A DNA stretch of 64,000 bases from Brenneria bubanii (GCF_022378355.1 NZ_JAKMAJ010000008.1:1-64000), one strand, 5' to 3'; numbered from the stretch's first letter, positions 33,825 to 43,521 are shown. The notes: a model not told the origin generated them from the sequence alone. A program made the numbers and translations.

Positions 33825-35812
33825 CGAATTCACGTACGCGTATATTTCCTCTGGCGACCTTGGCCTTGCTGCTGGCCGTCGCCGTGTGCCTGACGCTTTA
33901 CAATCTGCTGCAACAGTTGCCGCTGCCGCAGTGGCGGCAGGGAATATTCACGCCGGATAGCGACGATATCCGGCAAATGTTATTTCACTATAGCCTGTTG
34001 CCGCGTCTGGTTGTATCGCTGCTGGTGGGCGCGGGACTGGGGCTGGTCGGCGTACTGTTCCAGCAGGTGCTGCGCAATCCGTTGGCGGAACCGGCGACGC
34101 TGGGCGTCTCCGCCGGCGCTCAGTTGGGCTTGACCGTCGCGACGCTGTGGGTGTTGCCGGGCGGAGAACTTACCCGGCAACTGGCGGCGATGCTGGGCGC
34201 GCTTGTCGTCGGGGGATTGGTATTCGGCGTTGCCTGGGGTAAACGCATGTCGTCCGTAACCTTGATTCTGGCCGGACTGGTGCTGGGGTTATATTGCGGC
34301 GCGCTGAGCAGCCTGCTGGCGTTATTTCACTATGATGAAATGCAGGGGGTTTTTTTGTGGGGTACGGGCGCCTTGAACCAGCAGGGTTGGGATACGGCGA
34401 TTTTTTTGTTGCCGCGGTTGCTGGTCGTCTTGTTGCTGGCGTTGCTGCTGGTGCGACCGTTAACGCTGCTTGGACTGGACGACGGCGTAGCGCGCAATCT
34501 GGGCCTGGGGTTGAACGCCGCGCGTGCGGGCGCGCTGGGGCTGGCGATTATTTTCAGCGCCATGCTGGTGAACGCGGTGGGCGTGATCGGCTTTATCGGT
34601 CTGTTTGCTCCGCTGATAGCGAAAATACTCGGCGCGCGCCGTTTACTTAAACGGATGTTATTGACGCCGGTCTTAGGCGCGTTGTTGCTTTGGCTGACAG
34701 ACCAGGCCATGCTCTGGTTGACGCTGATATGGCGCGAGATCCCGACCGGTTCCGCCACCGCGCTGATTGGCGCGCCGCTATTGTTATGGCTGCTGCCCCG
34801 CTTGCGCGCCAGCAGCGCGCCGCCGGATATGACGCCGGGGGACGGCGCGCCCCCCCCTTGGCGAAGGCCGCTGATAGGATATGCCGCAGCGGGGTCGATA
34901 CTATTGGCGTGCTGCGCGCTGGCGCTGGCGTTAGGTCAAAACGCCGCGGGTTGGCATTGGAGTTTGGGCGCCGAACTGGATGCGCTGGTGCCGTGGCGTT
35001 GGCCGCGTCTGGTATCCGCGCTGGCGGCGGGGATGATGCTGGCCGTCGCCGGCACGCTGATCCAGAAACTGACCGGTAATCCAATGTCCAGCCCGGAAGT
35101 GCTGGGCATCAGTTCCGGGGCGGCTTTGGGCATGGTCGTTATGCTGTTTATCGTGCCGGGCGACGCCTTTGCCTGGCTATTGCCGGCCGGCAGTCTGGGC
35201 GCTGCGGCCACCCTGTTGATTATTATGATTGCGGCGGGGCGGGGCGGTTTTTCAAGCGAGCGAATGTTATTGGCCGGCATCGCGCTCAGTACGGCGTTCT
35301 CCGCCGCCATGTATTTGCTGCTGGCCAGCGGCGATCCGCGCATGGGCGGGCTCCTGACCTGGCTTTCCGGTTCAACGTATTCCGTTGACGCGCCGCAGGC
35401 AAGACGTACCGCCCTGTTTGCCGCAGGACTGATTATGCTGGCTCCGCTGTGTCGCCGTTGGTTGACGATCCTGCCGTTGGGCGGCGTGGCCGCACGCGCG
35501 CTAGGCGTCGCGCTGGCGCCGGCCCGTGTGGCGCTGTTGTTGTTGGCCGCGACGCTGACCGCGATGGCGACGCTGACCGTCGGGCCACTGAGTTTTATCG
35601 GTCTGATGGCGCCGCACATGGCGCGCTTGCTGGGGTTTCGCCGCGCGATGCCGCAAATGGCGATGGCGGCGTTGCTGGGCGGACTGCTGATGGTAACCGC
35701 GGATTGGTGCGGACGGATGGTGATGTTTCCTTATCAGATCCCAACCGGCTTACTGGCGACATTTATCGGCGCGCCTTATTTTGTGTATTTGCTGCGGCGT
35801 CAGTCGTTTTGA
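33821..35812 (+). CDS. fhuB: FhuB, ferric hydroxamate permease (double-length)
   Basis: The 663-residue permease consists of two fused FecCD-type halves of about ten helices each, as in E. coli FhuB. The first half has NPLAEPATLGVSAGAQLG, the second NPMSSPEVLGISSGAALG; the ATPase-coupling regions are present in both (GFIGLFAPLIAKIL, SFIGLMAPHMARLLG). The ATG overlaps the fhuD stop by four bases. The gene completes a compact fhuCDB operon. Confidence 0.95.
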   Translation: MTNSRTRIFPLATLALLLAVAVCLTLYNLLQQLPLPQWRQGIFTPDSDDIRQMLFHYSLLPRLVVSLLVGAGLGLVGVLFQQVLRNPLAEPATLGVSAGAQLGLTVATLWVLPGGELTRQLAAMLGALVVGGLVFGVAWGKRMSSVTLILAGLVLGLYCGALSSLLALFHYDEMQGVFLWGTGALNQQGWDTAIFLLPRLLVVLLLALLLVRPLTLLGLDDGVARNLGLGLNAARAGALGLAIIFSAMLVNAVGVIGFIGLFAPLIAKILGARRLLKRMLLTPVLGALLLWLTDQAMLWLTLIWREIPTGSATALIGAPLLLWLLPRLRASSAPPDMTPGDGAPPPWRRPLIGYAAAGSILLACCALALALGQNAAGWHWSLGAELDALVPWRWPRLVSALAAGMMLAVAGTLIQKLTGNPMSSPEVLGISSGAALGMVVMLFIVPGDAFAWLLPAGSLGAAATLLIIMIAAGRGGFSSERMLLAGIALSTAFSAAMYLLLASGDPRMGGLLTWLSGSTYSVDAPQARRTALFAAGLIMLAPLCRRWLTILPLGGVAARALGVALAPARVALLLLAATLTAMATLTVGPLSFIGLMAPHMARLLGFRRAMPQMAMAALLGGLLMVTADWCGRMVMFPYQIPTGLLATFIGAPYFVYLLRRQSF

Positions 35813-36138
35813 GCGCCGATGTTCCTATCGCCAGCCGCTATCGCGTCAATGACATATTGACCGTGATGAAAACATCTCTCCCTCCATGGCGGTCTGGTTG
35901 ACGGCATCAACGGCCTCGTCAGCCCAAGCGCTGTGTTGCCGCTGCCGGCTCATCGGCCGTCTTGCCCGGTGGCGATAAGCGCTGTAATTGCAGTCAGAGT
36001 CCCCTCGATTCTCTTGTTGGTTAAGTCCTGCCATCAGGCGCGCTATCCGCAGGAAAAACAAGCCACCTTCTTGATGATGACCTCTTGGAAATTTTTTGTT
36101 GCTAATTTATTACAGTGCTTACTAAATACATTTCATAT

Positions 36139-36157
36139 GATAATGGTAGTAATTATT
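36139..36157 (+). promoter_or_regulatory. Fur-box-like operator upstream of the receptor gene
   Basis: GATAATGGTAGTAATTATT matches the 19-base Fur consensus at 15 positions by eye. It lies about 130 bases before the receptor start in a 476-base gap (35813-36288) that otherwise shows no gene. This suggests that the receptor is transcribed from its own iron-regulated promoter and not only by readthrough from fhuB. Confidence 0.7.
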
Positions 36158-36288
36158 ATTTGCATTTATTGTTTTGGCTGTTGTCATTCTTGATCAATTC
36201 TTTCATACGCTTTCGGCACATCCGGCGAGTTTCTTGACTGAAGTTCTCGCCCGTGGCGCCAGGGTTATCATTCTAATGAGGACGTATC

Positions 36289-38517
36289 ATGCTTTTCAGA
36301 CAAGCGAGTGGCGGGGCGCCGGGCGCAATAGGGATAAAGTCTTGTTTCACCGTCTCACTTATCGCGCTGTGCGTGGCCAATGCGCTAAGCCCGGCCGCCG
36401 CCCAAGCCGCGGGCAATACCTTCGCATCCGCGTCTTCCGCAACTCGCCAGAGCGCTAATGGCGACACGCTGGTCGTGAGTGCCGACGGCGGAGAGGATAA
36501 CGGCGGCGTCAGCCGGCAGGAACGAGACTATACCGTACCGACCACCCGTGCTGGCACAAAGCTAAACCTCACCACTCGCGACATTCCGCAGTCGGTGAGC
36601 GTGGTTACTCAGCAACGCATTAAAGATCAGAATCTGCAAAACATCAGCGATGTACTGCATAACGCGGCCGGTATTTCAGCGTCACAGAATGATAGCGATC
36701 GCTTCGACTTTTATTCGCGTGGGTTTTATATCAACAATTATACCTATGATGATATTCCCACCACGCAAAATGCTTCATGGAATTTCGGCGATACCGATGA
36801 TGATGCGGCGATTTATGAACGTATTGATATCGTGCGCGGCGCTACCGGTCTGATGACCGGTAGCGGGAATCCGGGCGCGTCCATCAATATGGTGCGTAAG
36901 AAAGCCGATAATAAAGCCTTTACCGGCAATTTAAGCGCCAGCTACGGCAGTTGGAACGATCAGCGCTATGTCGCCGATCTTTCTGGTCCGCTGGATCAGT
37001 CGGGTAGGGTACGCGGCCGCATGGTGGCCGGATATCAGGATAAAGACGGTTGGATCGATCGCTACCGGCAGGACAAAAAATTCTTCTATGGCAATATCGA
37101 AGCTGACCTGACGGACCATACCACTGTTGATGTGGGATACAGTTATCAGGCGCGAGACACCGATAATCCCACCTGGGGCGGCTTGCCGGCCTGGTACGCG
37201 AATGGCGAAAAAACCCATTACGACCGCCGCGCCAACCCCGCGGCCGACTGGGCATATTATAATGTGCTGTCGCGCAAGGTTTTTGCCAATCTGACCACCG
37301 ACTTTGACAACGGCTGGCAGGTACGGCTGAATGGCGCGCATTCAGAAACGAATTTTGACAGTAAGTTGTTTTATGTCAGCGGCTTCACGGATAAAACCAC
37401 CGGGCTGCTTACCAATGATTATTCAGCCTATGGCGGCTGGTATGACGGACGCCGCACGCAGGAGGCGATTGACGCCTATGCATCGGGGCCCTTTGAGCTG
37501 ATGGGGCGACAGCATGAGCTTGTCGTGGGGCTGGATTACAGTCGCCAGCGGAATCGTTACTATGGCCGTTTTGTGACGATAAGCGCGAATGATGTCGGCA
37601 GTACCAGCGGCTGGAACGGCGACGTGACGGAACCGGATTGGGGGGCGTGGGCGCTTAACGGGGATGATACCCTTCGCCAGAAAGCCGGCTATGCGGCGGC
37701 GCGTTTCTCGCTCACCGATCCGCTGTCGCTGATTGTCGGCGCGCGCTATACGCAATACAGCACCAACGGCACCAGCGCGGATATGAATACCGACAACCTC
37801 ACGCCATACGGCGGTCTGGTCTATGACATCAATGACACCTATTCCGCGTTTGTCAGCTATACCTCTATTTTCCAGCCTCAGACCTACCGCGATCGTCAGG
37901 GTGCCTACTTGAAACCGGTGGTCGGAAAAGATTATGAAACGGGGATTAAATCCGACTGGTTTAACGGGCGACTGACCGCTTCGGTCTCCGTGTTCCGCAT
38001 TGAGCAAGAGAATCTGGGCCAGCAGGATGGCACGTCTCTGGTGTCGGGCAGTTCGGAATACGCTTACTATGCCTCTAAAGGCGTCGTCAGCCGTGGCGCC
38101 GAGTTTGAGCTGAACGGCGCCGTGACCGATAACCTGACGATGACATTCAGCGCCAGCCGTTATGTGGCGAAGGATATTAACAACGATCGGGTTAATTCCA
38201 ATCTGCCGCAAACGCAACTGAAGCTGTTTACCCGTTATAACCTGCCGATGCTGCCGCAATTGACCCTAGGCGGCGGCGTCAACTGGCAGAACCGGACCTA
38301 TAAGGATCTGACCGGCCCGTCGGGCGACACCGTTCGCCTGTATCAGGGGAGCTACCCGCTGGCTAACCTGTTTGCGCGTTATCAGGTGGATAAAAACTTA
38401 TCGGTGCAGGCGAACGTAAACAATGTGTTGGATCGTGAATACAACACCGGACTGGTGAGCGGCGTCATTTACGGCGAACCCCGTAATTATTCCGTCAGCG
38501 TCAACTATGCTTTCTGA
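36289..38517 (+). CDS. FhuE-like TonB-dependent siderophore receptor
   Basis: This 742-residue outer-membrane receptor has a signal peptide (LIALCVANALSPAAAQA), a TonB-box-like DTLVVSA near residue 58, a plug domain (RDIPQSVSVVTQQRI, IDIVRGATGLMTGSGNPGASINMVRKK) and a 22-strand barrel ending in VNYAF. Long segments (PTWGGLPAW, SFVSYTSIFQPQ-like YTSIFQPQTYRDR, GGGVNWQNR) match E. coli FhuE, the coprogen/ferrioxamine/rhodotorulic acid receptor. Placement behind fhuCDB supports a hydroxamate ligand. The ATG has GAGG upstream. The true ligand is not determinable here. Confidence 0.92.
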   Translation: MLFRQASGGAPGAIGIKSCFTVSLIALCVANALSPAAAQAAGNTFASASSATRQSANGDTLVVSADGGEDNGGVSRQERDYTVPTTRAGTKLNLTTRDIPQSVSVVTQQRIKDQNLQNISDVLHNAAGISASQNDSDRFDFYSRGFYINNYTYDDIPTTQNASWNFGDTDDDAAIYERIDIVRGATGLMTGSGNPGASINMVRKKADNKAFTGNLSASYGSWNDQRYVADLSGPLDQSGRVRGRMVAGYQDKDGWIDRYRQDKKFFYGNIEADLTDHTTVDVGYSYQARDTDNPTWGGLPAWYANGEKTHYDRRANPAADWAYYNVLSRKVFANLTTDFDNGWQVRLNGAHSETNFDSKLFYVSGFTDKTTGLLTNDYSAYGGWYDGRRTQEAIDAYASGPFELMGRQHELVVGLDYSRQRNRYYGRFVTISANDVGSTSGWNGDVTEPDWGAWALNGDDTLRQKAGYAAARFSLTDPLSLIVGARYTQYSTNGTSADMNTDNLTPYGGLVYDINDTYSAFVSYTSIFQPQTYRDRQGAYLKPVVGKDYETGIKSDWFNGRLTASVSVFRIEQENLGQQDGTSLVSGSSEYAYYASKGVVSRGAEFELNGAVTDNLTMTFSASRYVAKDINNDRVNSNLPQTQLKLFTRYNLPMLPQLTLGGGVNWQNRTYKDLTGPSGDTVRLYQGSYPLANLFARYQVDKNLSVQANVNNVLDREYNTGLVSGVIYGEPRNYSVSVNYAF

Positions 38518-38574
38518 TCGTCGATCATGAGAGTCTGCCGACGCTGGCGCATGAGGCGCGGGGCGAGAGCAAGC

Positions 38575-38599
38575 CATGGCGGTTTTGTTGGCCGCCATG
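38575..38599 (+). terminator. Hairpin between the receptor and the ferric reductase genes
   Basis: A perfect 8-bp stem (CATGGCGG / CCGCCATG) with a 9-base T-rich loop lies about 57 bases after the receptor stop. No clear T-run follows on the plus strand, so it may attenuate or protect the transcript and not fully terminate it. Confidence 0.4.
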
Positions 38600-38681
38600 C
38601 GGTTTATCGTGGTGCGTGATGTGATTTGGCATTGTCGCCATACATTCACCTGTATTCGCAAATAAAAAGGAAAGCGAGGTT

Positions 38682-39572
38682 ATGGCTGGAGCTCAGGAAT
38701 ACCGTATGTTTAACGTTCGACTGGCGCGCAAGAGCGCCGTTTCTCCTTCGCTGCTCAGGCTGGTATTCAGCGGCGCGGAAGTGTCTCAGATGAAATGCGA
38801 TGCGCCCGATCAGCGTATCAAAATGCTGTTTCCCGCCGAAGACGGCACGTTGCCGTCGCTTCCCGCTGAAGGGCAGTGGTATCAAATGATCCTGTCGCTG
38901 CCGAAAGCGCAACGTCCGGTGATCCGCACCTATACGCTGCGCCATGTTGATCGCGAACGTCATGAAGTGACGGTAGAGTTTGTCCGTCACGGGACGTACG
39001 GCCCGGCGTCGGCATGGGCGATTAACGCTCAGCCGGGAGACGGGATTCAGATCGTCGCGCCAAATGCGGCATATAAAGAAAACAGCGGCGGCTATGAATG
39101 GTCGCCCCCCGCCGGCGTGCGTAATGCGTTGATTATTGCCGATGAAACGGCGCTTCCGGCGGCACGGGGGATCCTGGAACTGATTGCCGGTCAGGAAAAT
39201 CAGCCTAGGGTGCAGGCTTTTTTTGAAGTGCCGGACGCTGGGGATTGCCTGGATCTGAGCGCATTCAGTTTTGCGGAGGTAACCTGGCTGGCGCGCAAAC
39301 CGGTTGGCGCGATGCATGGAGAACGTCTGATGCAAGCGATAACACGGCACATTAAGCTGCCGGAAAAACATTACCATCAAGCGTTGCGCGAAGAGGCCGA
39401 AGGCGAATTGCTATGGGATAGAGCAACCACCGGAAACCTTGAGTTTTATGGTTGGGTGGCGGCGGAATCGACGGTGGTAAAACGGCTGCGCCGCTATCTG
39501 ATTGGCGAACGCGGCGTGCACCGCGAGGCGATAAACTTTATGGCTTATTGGTCGAAAGGACGCGCGCTGTAA
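38682..39572 (+). CDS. Siderophore-interacting protein (ViuB/YqjH-type ferric reductase)
   Basis: The 296-residue protein has an FAD-binding domain with RTYTLRHVD, an NAD(P)H domain with ALIIADETALPAARGIL and the C-terminal WVAAESTVVKRLRRYLIGE and NFMAYWSKGRA signature of the SIP family. Such cytoplasmic flavoproteins reduce imported ferric siderophores so iron is released. It starts after a GAGG site, 164 bases behind the receptor gene, and probably belongs to the same iron regulon. Confidence 0.92.
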   Translation: MAGAQEYRMFNVRLARKSAVSPSLLRLVFSGAEVSQMKCDAPDQRIKMLFPAEDGTLPSLPAEGQWYQMILSLPKAQRPVIRTYTLRHVDRERHEVTVEFVRHGTYGPASAWAINAQPGDGIQIVAPNAAYKENSGGYEWSPPAGVRNALIIADETALPAARGILELIAGQENQPRVQAFFEVPDAGDCLDLSAFSFAEVTWLARKPVGAMHGERLMQAITRHIKLPEKHYHQALREEAEGELLWDRATTGNLEFYGWVAAESTVVKRLRRYLIGERGVHREAINFMAYWSKGRAL

Positions 39573-39771
39573 CGGTAACGACGGCCGATCGCTTACGATC
39601 TGTCATGAATTTAAGCTCTGCTTTTCTTCACTCGGCGGCCCGTTGTGGTACGCAGGCAGTTTTAACTATTTTAAATAACTACCAGGTAAATGAAAGTGAC
39701 GAGCATTATCAGAGAAGGTACTGATGGCTGATATGGCTATCATTATCTTGATTACTGTTAAGTGTTTTTAC

Positions 39772-40266
39772 TTAAATTTCAGCATAAGCGTCACCATAGT
39801 TATTTTTATTCCAATAAATGTCTTTTCCATTGGTTTTATAGAGTTCATTCAGTAACTCAGTGAAGCTTTTTGCAATAACGGGACAACTGCCTGCCACACC
39901 ATGAATTTCATGATGACTATCATAGCATTGGCCATTTCTTTCTTTAGATAAGTCTATGGAAAGGTAGTCTCCATTGTCCGTTTTACAGATAACATACCAG
40001 CTTGACGATAAATCATATGCGCAAGCTTCGCCCAGAATAATGATATTTGCCGGTAATATTTCCTCGGGAGGCAAGATCTTGAACGAGATATTATCTTTTC
40101 CTTGCTTAAATAAAGATAGCCCTTGGCATAGACTATAAAATTCGATTAAATCATCTGGGTAAGCCAGGCCGTTATCTGATAATGATTGAAGTCTGCTTTT
40201 TGCACTGAATATATCGCATCTATTGTTTGTTTTTAATTCACTGATAAGATCGCTAATCGATTTCAT
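39772..40266 (-). CDS. SMI1/KNR4 (SUKH) family immunity protein
   Basis: The 164-residue protein has the SUKH pattern: a helical start, then LAYPDDLIEFYSLCQGLSL, FKILPPEEILPANI, a central SSSWYVICKTDNGDYLSIDLS with the usual aromatic and Gly-Asp, and a C-terminal IAKSFTELLNELY. SUKH proteins neutralise diverse nuclease and other polymorphic toxins. No toxin gene is adjacent. It is AT-rich and stands first of three immunity-like genes on the minus strand. The assignment rests on motif pattern, not on a search. Confidence 0.75.
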   Translation of the reverse strand: MKSISDLISELKTNNRCDIFSAKSRLQSLSDNGLAYPDDLIEFYSLCQGLSLFKQGKDNISFKILPPEEILPANIIILGEACAYDLSSSWYVICKTDNGDYLSIDLSKERNGQCYDSHHEIHGVAGSCPVIAKSFTELLNELYKTNGKDIYWNKNNYGDAYAEI

Positions 40267-40393
40267 ATTGAATCTATCTGATAAATTGGCGTTGGATTAG
40301 AAGAAGTAGTATTTTTATTTGAGAGCAGGTGATTGGTTTCTCGATAGCCAAAAGCATGGCGGAAGAGCTATTCGTCATTGATCGTTGCTGTTA

Positions 40394-40834
40394 TTATGAA
40401 CTCATGTTAATAGTTTCCTTGCCATTAATCAGTGTATCAAAGCAAGACGGAATGTTCTGGCCATATTTATAAACAGATTGATCGAATACGCCATAGATAA
40501 CGTCATCCCCATACATGAGGATAATGTATCCATTGTCACATTCACCTATAGGAACCAATGAGCATTGTGTGATTTTTTCATAATCGGCCACCTGTTCTTG
40601 GTATAGTTGAAGCATGGCCTTCTCGGGGTTGATATAGAAAAATTTACTTTTCCCACTGTTGTTTTTGTATGCTGAGTGATATCCGTGCAGCCCGTTATAT
40701 TTTTTAAGAAAATCAATTAATTTATCAGAAGTAGAATAACCAAAGCTATTTATGACGCTAAGACACTTGGATAAGTCTATGTCCTGTTTTTTAATTTCGC
40801 CATATTTTGATGCTTGATCAATTATTTTTAGCAT
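40394..40834 (-). CDS. SUKH-3-like immunity protein
   Basis: This 146-residue protein has a SUKH-like order: KLIDFLKKYNGLHGYHS, FFYINPEKAMLQLYQEQVADYEKI, then CSLVPIGECDNGYIILMYGDDVIYGVFDQ and a final FDTLING. The combination V-P-I-G-E-x-x-x-G and the acidic D-x-x-x-Y-G-V near the end is typical of the SUKH-3 group, which protects against secreted polymorphic toxins. No toxin lies next to it. It is separated by 127 bases from the neighbouring SUKH gene and shares its AT-rich character. Confidence 0.65.
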   Translation of the reverse strand: MLKIIDQASKYGEIKKQDIDLSKCLSVINSFGYSTSDKLIDFLKKYNGLHGYHSAYKNNSGKSKFFYINPEKAMLQLYQEQVADYEKITQCSLVPIGECDNGYIILMYGDDVIYGVFDQSVYKYGQNIPSCFDTLINGKETINMSS

Positions 40835-40970
40835 ACAGTTCCTTGCAACTATTTTGATGAGTAAAATGATTTGGCTATTTCACATATCGCAAGCATTTCA
40901 GCGGATGCTGAAATTGAATTTTTTCTGGTGATATAAATAATTGTATTAAATGATTTAGAGGTTATTAAAT

Positions 40971-41357
40971 TTATAGTGGGTAATCATCTGTTTTGTTTGC
41001 ATCAATAAAATCATTCAACCCTAAGCTATATGTTGAAAGTTTCGCTATCAGTTCATCTTGGGAATTGAGATAAATGTAACTCCCGACTCTATCGTAAGAA
41101 GGATCTAGCCCACATTCTATTTCTTTTGCCAGGAAATATGAAGTTCTGAGTTTGAATCTAGCGACAGATTCATTGCAGAGGTTTGCATAAGGTGAATGGC
41201 CCAACATTGATCCCGGTTCTGTTCTAAATGGATGACTGGGCTTTAATTCATCTTGTAACGATAACTCAATCCAGGCGCGATCGTCCGTATTTTCTGTCTT
41301 AATCTCTTTTAGCAAGGTCTTCCCTTGCAATAGACTTATAAGATTTTTGTTTTGCAT
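40971..41357 (-). CDS. Hypothetical protein in the orphan immunity cluster
   Basis: I do not recognise this 128-residue protein (from the ATG at 41357, MQNKNLIS). It has no signal peptide and contains DDRAWIELSLQDELKPSHPF, SMLGHSPYANLCNESVARF and a hydrophilic C-terminus. It stands first in transcription order ahead of the two SUKH genes and has the same AT-rich composition, so it may be another immunity protein or a toxin remnant. That is guilt by location only. An in-frame ATG at 41381 is a possible earlier start. Confidence 0.5.
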   Translation of the reverse strand: MQNKNLISLLQGKTLLKEIKTENTDDRAWIELSLQDELKPSHPFRTEPGSMLGHSPYANLCNESVARFKLRTSYFLAKEIECGLDPSYDRVGSYIYLNSQDELIAKLSTYSLGLNDFIDANKTDDYPL

Positions 41358-41381
41358 GTCTGACCTATTCGTCTTTATCAA

Positions 41382-42263
41382 TAAATAGATAAATAAATTA
41401 TACGGTTGTTAAACGGCTGTTTTTTTGCGGAAATTTCTGGCAGAATCACTGGGCGTCATACCCAATCGCACAAATTTTTATTAAATGACGATAATAGCAT
41501 TCCGGTGCTGTTATCCAGTACTGATGAACTGTCAGATATATTAAAGGTCAACTGTCGAATTTTTTCGCCTTCCTCCTGTTCTTCAATCTCTGCTTTTGCT
41601 AGCCTGGCCACCGAGCGCTTTCCGCTCCGAATTTATCGAGGTCCATTGGAATGGTACGGGGATGCTACCGCCACACCCTGATAGATCTATCTGCACAGTA
41701 GCTATTTTACCCGTTAATCAGTTGGTTAAACAGAAAATTCGTTTTCGAGAAATCGATAGCCCTGTGAAGTCCGGTGTCGGGCCGTATCTCAAGAGGGATA
41801 TCGGCTCCGACCTAACGATAAAATAATCGTTAGGCTATTCCCGCGATTTTTATAAACGGTATCTTGATTTAATAAGATAGCTATCGACGATTTCCCCTTT
41901 AAATAAGCACGCCGATATATAATCTATTGGATAGAAATATGTATCTGCCATTATGTTAGCCCTTTATTCATTGTCAGTTTGGTTCTCAACACAGTTTATT
42001 TAAAACGGTGTAAACGCTTCGACGGAATGGGGGCGGGTAAGGGTGTTCCCTGCAAGGGAAGACGCGCAGATGCGTTACCGCCTGCGGTATTGCCATGCAT
42101 TCAATAAATTTATAACGACTTTTCTTGTGATGTCGGCCGGTAGATCACATCAAAGCCGATACTGGCTGATTGGACCTATTCGCATACTGGCGCGCCAGAA
42201 CCAATCCCAGGTAGTGGAGATTTTGTTCTGGCGCCCCCTGAACTGCTGATAGTCTTATGCTTA
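41382..42263. other. Gene-poor accessory stretch with inverted repeats
   Basis: No convincing gene was found in about 880 bases. A minus-strand GTG frame near 41613-41460 (ending NLCDWV) and two other short open segments look like coding debris but match nothing I know. A perfect 10-bp inverted repeat (42192-42201 and 42225-42234, arms GCGCCAGAAC and GTTCTGGCGC) lies 30 bases beyond the lipoprotein gene and might terminate it. A smaller TTCCCT-AGGGAA hairpin is at 42046-42060. Confidence 0.4.
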
Positions 42264-42605
42264 TTACCAACTACTCACTGCCGCATCTTTTACCGTGCAC
42301 CCGGTAAGGTAAATTTCATCATTGATTAATTGCTTGAAAGAACAGTTTTTGGTTTTTCCGCTTATTGTTGCATCAAACGTGTAGTCCTTGGCTGAAGCAC
42401 CCGTAAGGCTAACCCCATTACCTTCTTTTCCTTTAATATTGCTAATGGTGACTTTATCTGGAGAAATATTCATCGACGTTGAGAAGCTTTCCTTAACTTC
42501 ATCAGCGGAAGGGCCAGGTTTCAGTCTGCCATAAAGTTCCATGCCTACGTGCGCGCATCCCGATAACTGCGTGATAATAACTGCTACAGCCAAAAATTTT
42601 GACAA
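42264..42605 (-). CDS. Small predicted lipoprotein
   Basis: This 113-residue protein has a short signal peptide with lipobox QLSGC (Cys17), then HVGMELYGRLKPGPSADEV and a beta-rich C-terminal half with two cysteines (KNCSFKQLI, LTGCTVKDA). The frame has no ATG at its start; translation would use the TTG at 42605 with only a weak AAGAA upstream, or the start has been lost. Function is unknown. The region 42606-43077 upstream holds no gene I can support. Confidence 0.6.
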   Translation of the reverse strand: MSKFLAVAVIITQLSGCAHVGMELYGRLKPGPSADEVKESFSTSMNISPDKVTISNIKGKEGNGVSLTGASAKDYTFDATISGKTKNCSFKQLINDEIYLTGCTVKDAAVSSW

Positions 42606-43077
42606 ATGATTCTTTTTTATAAATCAAACTCCAGTCGGGTAAATAGCTTAAGTTAATTTAAACTTTCATGGTCAGGTCACCTAAAAGGGTAAAGTCTACT
42701 GTTTTATATCTCAGGGTACTGCCAATCTTCATTTATAAAAACAACCATGTTTAATTATCCCATTGTCGAGAACCATAAAATTTGCCTTAGTAAGTTACAA
42801 GGATCTCAATTTGTGATCAATATTCAGCCTGAAATAATTAATCACATTATTAAAAAATGATATATAACCACTGGGTTTATAAGTGTATTGGCGTCATCTT
42901 TTCTTGGACGATATCCCAGTATTCTGCTGCTTTATGATTTTCAAAACGCTATTTATAAAAGCAAAAACGTGATGGCCCCAAGCCCGAGAGTCAATTGCCC
43001 GATAGCGGGCGGTGACCCCCTCAAGCACAAAAGCGGGAACCAGTTATGTAATCGCGTTCATTATTAATGTGTGATTT

Positions 43078-43491
43078 TTAACATTTCTTATTAATGGTCG
43101 ACTTGGATTCAGTGGCTTGGCCTGCATTTAGTATCCGGGGGAGATTGATCTCTATCCAGTCGCTCAGTTGGATGACCTGCGCATACACCTCCAGTCCCAA
43201 AGGGGTCAGTGAGTACTCGGTGTGTGGGGGCATCACGGGCAACATGGTGCGATGAATAAACCCGTCATTTTCAAAAACCTGTAATGTCTGAGAAAGCATC
43301 TTCTCGCTAATTCCGGTGATTTTCCTCCTGAGTTCGCTGAAGCGAAGCGTATTGTTATCCAGTGCAATCAGTACAAGGATCCCCCATTTACTGGATATAT
43401 GTTGCAGAAATTCCCGCGAAGGACAATTAACGTCAAGCAATCGACCATGTTTAATTGGTTGTATTTCAATGTTGTTTTTTGTTTTCATCAT
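43078..43491 (-). CDS. HxlR-family regulator (QorR/YtfH-like)
   Basis: This 137-residue winged-helix protein has the HxlR layout: a Cys near the N-terminus (VNCPSREFLQHI), KWGILVLIALDNNTLRFSELRR, ISEKMLSQTLQVFENDGFI, and the wing EYSLTPLGLEVY. In E. coli the HxlR protein YtfH is encoded divergently from qorB (ytfG), the same arrangement as here. The single N-terminal cysteine is the usual redox or electrophile sensor of this class. It likely represses qorB and itself through the palindrome in the shared intergenic region. Confidence 0.88.
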   Translation of the reverse strand: MMKTKNNIEIQPIKHGRLLDVNCPSREFLQHISSKWGILVLIALDNNTLRFSELRRKITGISEKMLSQTLQVFENDGFIHRTMLPVMPPHTEYSLTPLGLEVYAQVIQLSDWIEINLPRILNAGQATESKSTINKKC

Positions 43492-43521
43492 TTTTTCTCA
43501 AAAAATCGATACTTAACAAAC

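Noticed and set aside
42046-42234. Inverted repeats suggesting an integron attC site or a transposon end
   Set aside because: No core GTTRRRY pair, no integrase or transposase and no target duplication; a terminator for the lipoprotein gene is simpler.
39573-42263. Complete CDI or Rhs toxin locus
   Set aside because: Only immunity-type genes are present; no two-partner secretion, haemagglutinin or Rhs-repeat coding sequence was found.
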